Source: Paragyromitra xinjiangensis
Lineage: Eukaryota > Ascomycota > Pezizomycetes > Pezizales > Discinaceae
Direction of reading: 5' to 3'
Length of the DNA: 64,000 bases
Assembly (NCBI GenBank): GCA_038503065.1
Contig: JBCAMK010000002.1
Location: 1,364,001 to 1,428,000, forward strand
Translations under genes and position numbers: made by a program
Part shown: positions 45,133-56,634 of the stretch, piece by piece
How positions within the stretch are numbered: the stretch's first letter is position 1
How the letters are laid out: every line of letters begins with the position of its first letter
Notes under the pieces: model-generated
What the model was told of the DNA's origin: nothing
The model's database searches: none
Seen by the model: the letters and a program-made list of their open reading frames with translations, nothing else

Positions 45133-47958
45133 ATGCCGGCCACAAAAATCCGTCGAGTCCCCGACATCAGTCCTGGGGCAATATTCATTGCCGCTCAGAC
45201 TATGCCCCATCAAAAAACGCCGAAGCAACGACCTTTCCTTGCAATTAAGAAAGTCCAGAAACAGATCGTAGCATTGTGGGTGACCCCTTGACCCGAAGCT
45301 GGGACAGGATGCTTACCTCATAATTATATATATCTAGGCCGTTGACTTCATTGGAAGGCCAGACACTCCAAGGAGCCTGCACCAAACACCACCGAACGAT
45401 CTCAAGCTATTACCCGATTTTCCCTAACATAAATGAGGAATACGACCCCATCCCGCTAACGAACCTGGGGGCCTTTCGTGGCTTCATCGATCTCGTTACC
45501 CCAATGACCTTAGGGACTACAACTATTAACTTCAATTTCGGAACTGGCACAGTCTCAAAGGAATGTCTCGAGAAAGTGTTGAAAGCTCATTACAATCTGA
45601 TGCAATACGAAACGATTGACGTTCACCGAGACCCCGCTCCTGAGCTAGCCCCATCACTTCGCGCAAGAATTCTCAAGCTTGCCGGAGATATTCTACGTCT
45701 CAGCCAGCAGGGTATTTTGAACAAACTAGATACCGAGAAAATGACCAATGAAATTATAAATATTTGCGAGGTGCTTCCTTTCTCACCAGGTGCTTCAAGT
45801 ACTTCCGAGGCTTCAGAGAACGGCGAGAAACTTCCTATTCCCTCATCTCCCTGCAACGAAAACTATTTGACTGTCCCAAGAGATGAAGATGATCCCAGCG
45901 GGGGGCCTGGGGAGGGGAGGGGTAGGAGAGGTGGAGGCAGACGAGGGAGAAATAGGGGTCGAGGAAACCAACGGAGTAGAGATTCAGCAGGCAACAGATC
46001 TGCCTCAAACGGTGATTCTGCGCCTCAAGAGGCTGTTGAGTACTTGCAAGCCAACCTCATGGAGTGGGATTGGGAGATGATGGAAAGTGATGATCAGGAT
46101 GGAACTGATGGATGCGAGAGCTTGAATAGTGATGACCAGGAGGAGGCTGAAATTACTGACGGGTTCGGAAACTTAGAGTGGACTTGGGAGATCGTGGAAA
46201 GCGAATCTGAGGTTGATGTTTCAGGGTTTTCCGAAGAATCAAGTATCGCATCGAATTCACCGATTACAGGTAAACAACCGCTATATATCGATGACTGGGT
46301 AAGCTCTATCCAAGACTTGCAAGAGGATTTATGCAACCTAGAACTCAAGTCTAAAATTACGGAACTACCGGTAATTCCTCGTATCTCGAACATGCAAGAA
46401 ACCTTGACCGGTCCGGGGCGGGGAAAACTGTAGGTTTCTAAATTCACTTTAAGTACAGCTCTATTGTATTAAATCTTTTAGGCTTCGTTTGGACTGTGGT
46501 AGCCGGTCGGGACCAAGTCCCTTCCAAGGGCCTCCCCCCGCGTTCGCGGCCCTCGACGATAAACAATTTTCCAGGGACCTATCCCCAGAGAAGCCACCGA
46601 AGTCACCGAAGCAATCAGCGGAGCCAGCTTCAAAAATTTCTTGCCCAAAATGCGGGAGACCCGCTGCCGCTCGGTCAACTGAAACCAGTGGATGTTCTGA
46701 GATACCAATCAAGTTTGTATGCAAGGAATGCAATAATCGTGCTGATGTAAACCATCTTCAAGCACCACTACGTGTGTTAGACGAGCCCCAGAATCCCCAC
46801 TTGCAGGGGCATGAGATATCGGTATCTACCTGCTCTTCCGGGCTCCGAAGGATTCTCACGAAGTTGGTCCCGGGCTTTAGCCATGCGGCATCGTTTCTAG
46901 GTCGAGGTAGCTATTCCAAACTTTGAACTCCCTATTGAAGACTTAGCTGACAGGAAAGCGATGCGTTCAAGCCCATTCCAAAGAGCAGTATTTGAATATA
47001 AAACCTGCATGTAGTAACACTGCGTGCAAACATCCATCGCCCGCGGACGTTCCTGCTCACAGTGAGTCAGATGAAGAGATTAGCGATACAGCTGAAATAT
47101 TGCCACTAGTATTATCCGAAATGGTCGGAATTTATAGGTCAGAGCCTAGAGAAGTGAACTACCTGTTTCAATGTAGGGCAGGGAAAATGGAGCTGCTGCA
47201 ACAATTTCGACCACCCGCTGCTACCCAACCCTGCACACATAATTACGCAAGTATAAGGCTTAATGGGGCATATGTACCCTGTTTAGATAAGGTTGAAGAG
47301 GATAAAAGTTAGTTTGGCCCAGCGCAATCACTATTGAATCCACGCTAACGTTTTTCAGGGTTCGAGTTAGAAATAAACCAAATCTTGCAGCTCCTGAGTT
47401 AGCACTACCAATCTGCGGTATCCAACGTTTAAGTCTCACTAATTCATAGGCACCCCTTCGATTCAGCCTCATTTGAGGATTTTCCTAGAGAAAAATGGTA
47501 TCCCTCAAGATATCGAGCATAGTAACAAAAAATCGGGCCTATTATGGTTTTCCGGTGTCCCCGGCGCTGGGAAAAGCCAATTGACACTCCAATACTTGAC
47601 ACCAATAACTGGCCGGGAAGAATCCCTAAACAAATTTTACACTGCACCTTCAACGCAAAAACCGCTTTCCTTTATTCATGCCATAGCAGAAGATATCCTC
47701 AACCATATACATTCGAATCAAGACCTTCCGGAGAATTTCTGCCGTAGATCTAATTGGTTGGGTCTTGGTTTCTCGCCAAGCAGAATCCAGCCACTAGATG
47801 AAAGCCAGAAAAAATTTCCTCCAGTCATTACCCCATTTACTCCTGCCGAGTTTTTCCACTCGCTCGGAGTCCCGAAGTTATCAAGAGAGGAGATTATCAG
47901 GCTTCTAACAGGCCAATACTTTGATCCCCCGATCGCAGGTGAGAACCATAATTTTTGA
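45133..47958 (+). CDS. Modular protein: DUF6590-like, RGG tract, zinc-knuckle-like, NACHT-type P-loop
   Basis: Six exons (45133-45275, 45338-46429, 46482-46906, 46954-47307, 47359-47397, 47450-47958) close in frame at every junction, giving 853 residues. The N-terminus resembles DUF6590 (ISPGAIFIAAQTM, then VALPLTSLEGQTL, YYPIFP). Around residues 185-220 is an RGG-type tract. Two acidic W repeats follow (LMEWDWEMMES and LEWTWEIVES). A CxxC...C...CxxC cluster (CPKCGRP ... CKECNN) and a second C-rich patch come next. The last exon carries LLWFSGVPGAGKSQLT, a P-loop of the kind that opens fungal NACHT domains, but no Walker B follows and the protein ends about 130 residues later. Inference: an RNA- or stress-linked regulator or a truncated NLR-like receptor. 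The 3' end is uncertain; a further frame at 48001-48198 may be a downstream exon. Confidence 0.6.
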
Positions 47959-49402
47959 AACTTAGGCAAAACGCCCAAACAGTAATTATGCCATGCGAGT
48001 ATGCTAACCGCGTACCTAGATATTGAACCAGATATAGACACCATTGGAGCGTGTACCGAGAGTAAGCAAGCCACCTGGATTCTCCCCTGCTCTAGATGTG
48101 GGGTTCGGCCCCAAGGCCCCGAAAATGAGAATAAGTGGAGGCAAGAGCCCGAAATCACCCTGATATATTTGCAGTGTTCATTGGCATTAAACCCATGAGA
48201 GTAATAGGATTTGCGAATCTGAGACACTTTTTGATAAAGTAGAGGAACCAGGGTTCGAGGTAGAATACAACAGGTAGGTGAAAAGGGATAATAGAAATTA
48301 GCGCCACAAAACGCACGCTAACACTCATGGGATCAGAAGTGAGAACCAAGAAACCTCGCTGGAATTGAGTAGGGCGTCAATCGGATCAGTTTCCGAATCC
48401 CAGATCATTGAACTCGAATCTTCAAGCAATGAAGACGTCGGAGAAGAATCAGATGGTGAAGGGTGAGAAATACCACAGTACTGTCACAATATATTTTCTA
48501 ACGGCCTTCTCGCAGATCAACAATCATACATATACATTCCAATACACGATATGATTAGGACTGGATTCAACTAAAGCCTAGCGGTAGCACGTCCCCGTCA
48601 TGGCTCCATCTACGGAAAAAAAGTCCGCGAAGGAGGTCAATTCGATAACCACTTCTATAAGCGGAGTTGAAATAAGACGTGCCGTGAAGCACCAATAACG
48701 TTCGCTGTCTTTTTTTACCGGTAGTGTTATAATGGTCTGGCTTCTATATCAGGAGACAGACTAGAACCGGAGGGGACACAGAAGGAAGAGAGGGTTGGGG
48801 AAAGGAAATGATTTTGTAGCTAGACCAGATTCTACCTTCCTGTTGTTTGCGATTAGTTTGTAAACCTATCAAGGGAGCTGATCTTTTTCAGACGGATATA
48901 AACCCCTAGACGATCGTACGATCCAATGTAGAGTTCCGTCAACGGTAGAGCTGATTCTACCAAAGGTCATGCGATACACTCACAAGTTAACTATTTGCTT
49001 AAGGCTAGCTAGCCCCAACACAAGCTACTTGATTTGCGGTCTTCTTTACTTGCCATACCTTAGCCGGAACAATCTACTGTCCTGAAAATAGTAACTATTT
49101 CCTAGGCCTATGTATCTGGTTCTAAGGGGAAATCTCCTTTACAGCTAAAAAGATATTTCTTTGTACTTTTTGTCCTACGAATACTTTCTTGCGAAATTCA
49201 AATTAATGCATGACAGGAAATCGTACCATTTATACTCTTGCGCAGACTGTACGTACTGAATATTTGTTTGGCCACAAATAAAAATGTCTTGGAATAAACA
49301 GTATGTAGTTACCCGGTAGTCACATGCTTGTAGGCCTTGGCATTCTCGAAACAATTCCAGGCTAATTACCTGTCAACAGGACAGGGCTTGCTTACCTACA
49401 AC
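47959..49402. other. Spacer with a possible extra exon
   Basis: The frame 48001-48198 (CSRCGVRPQGPENE) looks like coding sequence related to the preceding gene, but I cannot join it in phase. The rest holds no gene. Confidence 0.4.
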
Positions 49403-52400
49403 ATGGCCTCTCCAGAAGAGCCGCACGAGAAAGCTTCCACGAAGCTCCCCCAGGTCCACGTTATCCAAGAATTACTCTCTCCGATCCCCGACCTCCTTCT
49501 CCTGAAGGAAAAGATGATCGCGAATGGATTCCCCTCTGGTCAAGATGCTATGTTTCCCCTGGTAGATGTTACTGAGATGACCGACGAACCAAAGAAGTCT
49601 AAGGAGAAGGAGGATGGATTCGAGGATAGAAGTGGCGGTGGGAAAACCCAGGAGCCAGAGGAGAACTGCAAAGATTGGAGGGACAAAAAGAAGCTCGGTT
49701 CTCGGACCGTGGTTCCGCTAGAGCAAATCTCGTCGTCAGACAGCTCCTGGCTTTCCGAGACAGAGGAGCTTCGGAATAATCCTCCCCGTGGCAGATCCAA
49801 TGCAAGGGAGAAATCTAGTACAAACGGGAATTCTCCAACAAATTCCGAGAAAGTGCTTAGGCTCTCCCCGACTCGGCTCGGAGAACTGTTGCGTGACACG
49901 CCAACACCATTCTCACTCCATCCGTCTCAGAACCAAGCATCACCCCTCATGACTTCCCCATCTATAACATCTCCAACAAGGCACAGGTCTACGACAAATC
50001 CAACTACTACATCGCCAATTGCTGCAAAGAGCCTATCATTTATAAGACCACAATTTTCAACCCAGGAGCGAACGCTTTCTGCTCCTCCGGGTATGAAACG
50101 GAGTAAATCCTTTCCTCGAGCACTGCAGTTGAACACACAAACCTCTCCTCCCCGAGTGCCCCAGATATCGCAACAGCGAGGAAGACCAATAGAAAAAGGG
50201 GGAGACATAATGTCCCCTCAAAAGCTCTTAGCTTCTACTTCAAAAACTCCACAACCTGGTGTCGATGGCCCTAGCACTCATACATTGTCACCAAAGTCTA
50301 GTACAAGTTCTTCCACTCGCAATCCCCAGAATCGTCGTGATTCCAACCCACAATCCTCTACACATCCCCCCACAACCACCCACCTTCTGAAGTCCGCAAG
50401 CTCTGCTCCACCATCGTCATTCCCTCCATTGCCATTGCAAACATACCTTTCCCTTGCCCTTGCTTCTCCTACCTCTCACACCTCACCTTCCACCTTCCAA
50501 TCCTCGCAAAGTTCTGGGCCAACTTCATCCACCATACATAATCCTCCCCAGCATCATCCAGACGACTCAGCAGCGATTGCATTTGAACGAATAACAAACT
50601 TTCTCATTCTCCCAGCCAAACTGGAAGGGACATTATGGTTCGGGATGTTGGCCTGTCTAGACAGTTGGCTCTATATGTTCACCATACTTCCGTTACGTTT
50701 CGTACGAGCCCTTGGTGTCCTATGTGCTTTTTGGTGGGGCGGTATAAAAAGTTCTTTAAGCTGGGGGGGCAAGGCATCAAGATCGCGGCGGAGGAGCAGC
50801 AGTAGTGGTAGTAAGAATGAAAGCAGCGGAATGGACAAGTCTAAGAGAGACACTGCACCAAGTGCTAAGTTGAAGCGGGCAAAAAGGGTATCAGATCTAC
50901 AACCAAGTCACAAAGCAGATATTTTAAGGGGTTTGGTGGTATTTACGAGCTGTTGGATTCTTATGAGGTTTGATGCTAGTCGGATGTACCATTCCATAAA
51001 AGGGCAAAGCGGTATCAAGTTGTATGTTATATATAATATGCTAGAGGTTTGGATCCCTATTCGATACATACTCTATAACCCAAAATTCTAATTCCATATT
51101 ACTCGATTCGTAGTAGTGATGTAGCTAATCCACATAACGGGGTAGATTAGTGACAGGCTGTGCTCTGCGTTAGGACAAGATATCTTTGAATGTCTCTTCT
51201 CAAAGGAAACATTAGAAAGAGGCCCGGATGGGCGTAGTAAAGTCTTGCGACCGCTTGGTTTCTTTTTACTTGCCCTAGCTTATAATAGTACACCACCCCT
51301 GGTCCTTTGGCACGATTTTCAAAATTGCTAACATCGAGTCTCAAAATAGCCCTGCACTCCACAGCACTCTTCTACCAAGTAATAACACTTAACGTTGCCG
51401 TGAATTCCTATTCCAATGCTCTCTTAACTCTGCTTCTCTCTGTTCAATTTGTTGAGATCAAGTCTACAGTCTTCAAGAAGTTCGAAAAGGAAAGTCTCTT
51501 CCAGTTGACCTGCGGGGACATTGTGGAGCGTTTTCAGCTATGGCTTATGTTAGTCATCATCGCGTCACGAAACCTCGTCGAAGTAGGAGTCTGGTCGCTT
51601 GCCGGTGACGATGCTGGTACCGGTAGCGGGAGCGGAGCGGGGATCATGCCTCAGAGCTTCACGATTTTTCCCGAGTGGACTGGTCAGATTATGGGTCCGT
51701 TTTTCTTGGTTTTGGGTAGTGAAATGCTCGTGGATTGGTTAAAGCACGCCTACATCACGAAGTTCAATAATACTAGGCCAGCTGTTTATGAGCGATTCTT
51801 GGACGTACTCTGCAAAGACTATTACTCCCACGTATGATCACTCCCTCGGTTCTTTAATTTGCTCTTTCGTCTGAATTATTGAGTTAACATCTCTTAAGGC
51901 CTTTGCGGACCAAAATTTGACCAAGCGACTTGGTTTACCTGTAATACCCTTGGCATGTCTTTTCATTCGTGCAAGTCTCCAGACCTACCAAATGTTCCTC
52001 GCAACCCACATTCCCCTCCCACTCCCCTCTGTGACCACATCTCTCTCGGAGTCGAACGCATCTCCAGTAACAACGGCGACCCTTGCCAACTTTGATGCAA
52101 TTTTACGCCGTGCGCTAGGCCGATCCTCATTTGGCGGGGGTCTAGCCCCAGGATTGGATTCCTCTTCAGACAATTTAATGGCCATTGCAATGCTATTAAT
52201 CTTCTTCCTCGGCTTCTTTCTAGTCTTCCTAGCCGTTAAGCTTGTTCTCGGTATCTGTCTCCTCACATTTGCACGCAAACGCTACAAGGGTATGAAAGAG
52301 CGTGCAGGAATGAATTTCTTAAATGGTGCAAGACCAGTTGGTGGGTTCGGGCTCATAGGGGTCTCAGATGATCAAAAGAAATGGATTTATGCAGATGACC

Positions 52401-52507
52401 CAGCGGGCGAGAAAGCAATGAAGGAGAGGACGAATAGGCCGCCGCCGAGGGAGATTGACCTCGATACTGTTAAGAGGTATAGCATGGCGGCGAAAAGAAT
52501 ATGGTAG
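49403..52507 (+). CDS. EMP65: TAPT1/Emp65 family ER membrane protein
   Basis: Exons 49403-51046, 51146-51287, 51350-51831 and 51899-52507 join in frame to give 958 residues. The first 400 residues are disordered and Ser/Pro/Thr-rich. The conserved membrane core begins at AFERITNFLILPAKLEGTLW and continues with LRGLVVFTSCWILMRFDASRMYHSI, IKLYVIYNMLE|ISDRLCSALGQDI across intron 1, LALAYN|TLHSTALFYQVITLNV across intron 2, NSYSNALLTLLLSVQFVEIKS, VFKKFEKESLFQLTC and DIVERFQLWLML. These are the defining blocks of the TAPT1 (DUF747) family. In yeast Emp65 works with Slp1 at the ER membrane and protects soluble proteins from degradation. Only the N-terminal extension is variable; the core is intact. 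Confidence 0.94.
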
Positions 52508-55029
52508 CGTCGGTCTTAGCCCGGGTTTCGGGATAAGTTAAAAATTCTTATGTGTTCATGCTTGGTGTTTTTGGATTTCAGCTGTTTTTTCCTGCATAAT
52601 ATGGGGTGGGTATTTTAAAAATATATACATGAGCGTTATTAAAAGCGATGATCGAAGAATATAAGTGATGGAAAGTAGTTTGAACTACCAGAACATCGAC
52701 GCAGCTGAATGGGAGGAGGTTAGGGTTACAGTGGTTCGCAAGAAGCGCAACTTGCCACAATCAGGGGACCGCATGCCAAATGACATGGCTCGAGGCCCCA
52801 GAACTAGAACTGCTTGTGTGTGGGAATATGATTGGTAGGACGCAACGAAAATGATGAGATAGATAAAGCGCACACGACCACTGTTCTGCACCGGAGCAGA
52901 GGACGGGTTGTTGGTGAGGTTGGTGAGGTCCTCGTTCGCTCAGATACATATCAGTAAATTACTGATAAACCTCCTAAATAGCTAGTTTTTCTCTTTTACC
53001 ACGAGACTCTAGAAAAGAGGCGAGGTACAGGGGGCTAAATCATACATCATCACTCGCAGTTTTCTCGATAGAGAAGTAAACGACCACCCCAGTGAGCAAT
53101 AAAGATCTCATTATAGGCAGATTCCGCCCATCCACATCCGTAAACAATCTTCTAGTATATAGAACTATTACCCAAGAATCATCTAAGATGTTCACACACA
53201 AGATCGGCCAATAAACTAGGCCAATTAAGAGGTACTAAGGGGACCTATCAAAATGCCACATCTCAAGAAGCCACAAGGCCCAATGCCATATGCCCCCGTG
53301 TCAAATGCGGGGAACTTCTAGTCAATGCTGCTCGACTTATGGACTTTTGTAGATCTCCTCTTGGCTGTCCTCTTTGTGTCTGCTGCCTTTTCTTGTTTCT
53401 ATGTATACTTCAGAGTATTTGTACTCATTCTCGGCCGTAGGATAAATACCCTCTTAGGGTCTATCCTTTGTAGCTAGCCCCTGGTTACAACAAACTCATT
53501 ATAAAAAAACACATCCTCGGGCTTTGATATAGGTCCTCCTATGGTAGAGAGGTCCCCAAGCTCCGCTTACGTAAAGGCTAGCGAGTTAATGAAGAGTTCT
53601 TCCCAAAATTCTTCAAATACTGCTCAGGAGACATTAGAAGCGAGACAGGTCTGGAAATATAGATATGTACCTCTGAAGCAGCCGTCGAAACCATAAGTTG
53701 CTATTTACTTAAAAGTTGGGCCCGACCCGGATTGGTTAAACCTATGTGAAATCCCTCGCGTGGAGCTTTGGCTTCTACAGTCTACCATTCTTCGATCCTC
53801 CGAAACCCGCAACGTTTGGGAATGTAACTATTGCAGTGAGTGCTAGAACGCTAATCGGGGAATTGCTTCACCACCATCTTTACTGTCTCGTGAAAGCCTA
53901 CATCAACTTTTAGTTAACAACGTTCGAGTGATTATCTATGACCATATCTAGTAGTCTAAGCCTCAGTTAGGTTTATTAATCCTTAATATTTCGCTTCCTA
54001 GTATTCCTTCCCTCCCTCCCATATCCGACCCACCACCCTAAAAGGCACCCACCTAACGATCAAACCCACCAAATTAAGCCCCCAAACACTATAAAAGCAT
54101 AACCTCCCGCCCCATCTAGGCCATATCCACCTAACGGCCAATTCAGCCGCCCAAATGACTCGACCTCCACCTACAACAACAGTAGATCCTCACCTCAACC
54201 CACAGCACACCAGCTGAACATCAAAAGTGTGCTTTCCACTCCCCCTTGCGACACCACCCAGTAGCTAGCAGAAGAGAAGAAAAAGCAATAACACTAGCTG
54301 CCTAACAGATCGTACACGCCTTATTAACTTATCGGGTAGGCAGCAAGCACATTCGTCCCCCCACAACCCACGATCTTGATCTGTTAACCGTGACGTTGCA
54401 CCGCGTGAAGAGGGGTAACAACCATAGAAAATCAGTTACGCCTTGAATAATACAAGGCCAAGGCTTTAACCATGGTTCTGCCTTGTGTTCGTGAGTCCGC
54501 AGCTGGTGGCTTCGTTCTTAGCGTGACGCTTGCTGCGGTACGTGTTGACGGGTGGGTTGATTACTATTGAGTTTGTGTCTGGGTTTGTTCCGATTGGACG
54601 AGCACTCGCGTGGGTTTGGAGACGTATATCGAGTGAGTGGTTATGATTACTGTGTTGGAGTCAAAATGAGAAAGTGAATAATCTTATTTTTCCAGTCCAA
54701 ACTATAAAATGCCATATGCTAAGAATATATACGGTATATCTACAACATCCTCATACCTCTACATACTAACTCCAGTCCATGCCCTAAATCATTACAAAAG
54801 AAAGGTTGGGGTGGAGGGAAAGCGAAAACACAACACGCTTTTACAAAAGAGTACCCAAGCCCGCGAGGTATCAAAGAAGTCAAAAAAAGTCAGAATAAAA
54901 CAACAAAAATATGTCCCAGCCAAATAAAACCATACCTCATGAAATGATCAACAGAAGAACAACAAACGGTCACCGAACCTGCTATCCCACACCTATGCTA
55001 ATACCTGTACTAGCCACAGCTTTTAGGTA
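52508..55029. other. Gene-free spacer
   Basis: Between the 3' end of the TAPT1 gene and the 3' end of the minus-strand coiled-coil gene. No supported gene; 53990-54260 is pyrimidine/A-rich. Confidence 0.4.
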
Positions 55030-56634
55030 TTAAAACATGCTACTTCCCTTCTTTAGTAATTTCTTCCTCTTGTCTTTCTCCTTCTCCTTCCCTCTATCGT
55101 CACTACTCCCTCCAAATCTCAACCCCAGAAAACTCTTCCTCGAATTTAATTTCTTCCCTTCCTCTACCTTTAGAGCACCCGTTCTCCCACCGCTGCCGCC
55201 AACAGACGGGGGTCTCATCCCACTACTTCCCCCTACCACAGTCGGCCTTTGCTGCGGCGGTCGTTGCTGCGATACCGGTCTCGGTGGGGCAGGTGGCCGC
55301 GACTGCGACGACACCCGTTGCGATTGAGCATTCCGTGCACCACGCGCCATATGTTCCTGTCGCTCTTGCTCATACATATGCCGTAACCGCTCAGTTTCAC
55401 GATCCACATCCTCCTCCCTTCTGCGCCGCTCGCGTGCCTCCTCCTCCGCAAGCATCCGCCGAATTTGTTCCTGTTCCTGCTCCGCAAGTTTGCGTTGCCT
55501 TTCCGCTTCTTCGTGTAAGCGCCGAGCATACTCGCCATCAGGATCCGGAGGCGTACTATGACGGCGCTGATGAGCTTGTTGTTGCTGCTGTTGCTGGAAC
55601 CTAGCCGCGAATGACGCATTCGCCGGGGGGTGTCCGTGCTGCGGCGACGTAGTTGGCAATTGCGGCTGAGTAGGCGCAGAAACCGTAACCGCCGGAGGAG
55701 AAGCCACCAACGGAAATGAATTCTTTCGGGATCTGCTCGTTCCCCCGGCACCCCCTCTAATCGGTGGGTTCAGGTTAAACATCTGATTGGTTGGTAAGCA
55801 CCAAATGTCACCAATCGCCATCGCGCTCAATAACAACACGACTTCCAACCCCTTTAGGTCTTCCACCTCAACACGTTTCAGATTCGATTGGTAGATTGTA
55901 ATCTCGCCCATCCCACGTTTGTCGCCAAGACCTAGAAACATAGCAATGGGAATGTCAGGTTCGTTGGCACCGGCCTTTTTGGTGCTAGTGCCCCCGGATG
56001 GGGTTGGGAGGTTAGCCGGGGACACTAGCGAGCAGCGAAGCTGCGGACGAGTCATTATTCCACCTTCTTTGCGCCATCTGAAGGTTGCTCGGGGAAGATG
56101 GGATAAGGCGGCGGCTGCGGAGGCAGCATCGAGCTTGCTTGACGTTGGTGGGAGGAAGCTTGTCTTTGGCAGGGTAAATTCCCAGTAGGCTCCACGGAGG
56201 GTGGAGTGGTGGTGTTCAATTAGTACGGTAGAGTCTGGGTTGAATAGCGAGATTTCGAATTCGGCTGGGAGTAGGACCTTTGGGTCTGGAGGAGTGCCGC
56301 CAGGGGAGGCTGAGGCGGAGGATGGGTGGATTTCAGGAACGGCGGTGATGGAGGCGTAGAGAATGTCTGGGACGAAGGCATCGTGGAGAGTTACGTTGTA
56401 GGTATTCTGTTGAGCCGAGGAGAGTGTTTTGTTGTAGGTTGGTTGTGGAGAGGAACCGTTGGAGGTGTAGGAAAGCGTTGTTATGTGGGGCTCGCGAGGG
56501 CGGGGGGAAATGTGAAAGGCTGTTTTGCAGATAAAGTCAGTGATTGCGGGGGTGGATTGATGAATGGTAGAGCTGGAGATGAAATGAAGGAACCAGGGGG
56601 AGAGCTTACTGGGCAGATTGACATCGAGAGGCAT
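55030..56634 (-). CDS. Conserved ascomycete protein with a C-terminal coiled coil
   Basis: An intronless 534-residue frame. Residues 1-275 form a folded, mostly beta-looking domain (LSPWFLHFISSS, AFVPDILYASITAVPE, FEISLFNPDSTVLIEH, AYWEFTLPK, FLGLGDKRGMGEITIYQSN, MAIGDIWCLPTNQMFNL). A Pro/Ser/Ala linker follows, with a Q run and then a charged coiled coil at about residues 365-430 (EEAERQRKLAEQEQEQIRRM, REEDVDRETERLRHMYEQE). The last 40 residues are basic and end in a KRKKLLKKGSSMF tail. It looks conserved in Pezizomycotina but has no name I can attach. The length and the clean frame, together with strong codon bias against the other frames, make it secure as a gene. Confidence 0.8.
   Translation of the reverse strand: MPLDVNLPSKLSPWFLHFISSSTIHQSTPAITDFICKTAFHISPRPREPHITTLSYTSNGSSPQPTYNKTLSSAQQNTYNVTLHDAFVPDILYASITAVPEIHPSSASASPGGTPPDPKVLLPAEFEISLFNPDSTVLIEHHHSTLRGAYWEFTLPKTSFLPPTSSKLDAASAAAALSHLPRATFRWRKEGGIMTRPQLRCSLVSPANLPTPSGGTSTKKAGANEPDIPIAMFLGLGDKRGMGEITIYQSNLKRVEVEDLKGLEVVLLLSAMAIGDIWCLPTNQMFNLNPPIRGGAGGTSRSRKNSFPLVASPPAVTVSAPTQPQLPTTSPQHGHPPANASFAARFQQQQQQQAHQRRHSTPPDPDGEYARRLHEEAERQRKLAEQEQEQIRRMLAEEEARERRRREEDVDRETERLRHMYEQERQEHMARGARNAQSQRVSSQSRPPAPPRPVSQQRPPQQRPTVVGGSSGMRPPSVGGSGGRTGALKVEEGKKLNSRKSFLGLRFGGSSDDRGKEKEKDKRKKLLKKGSSMF

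Noticed and set aside
55233..55751. 172-codon minus-strand frame, basic
   Set aside because: Alternative-frame shadow of the 534-residue coiled-coil protein gene.
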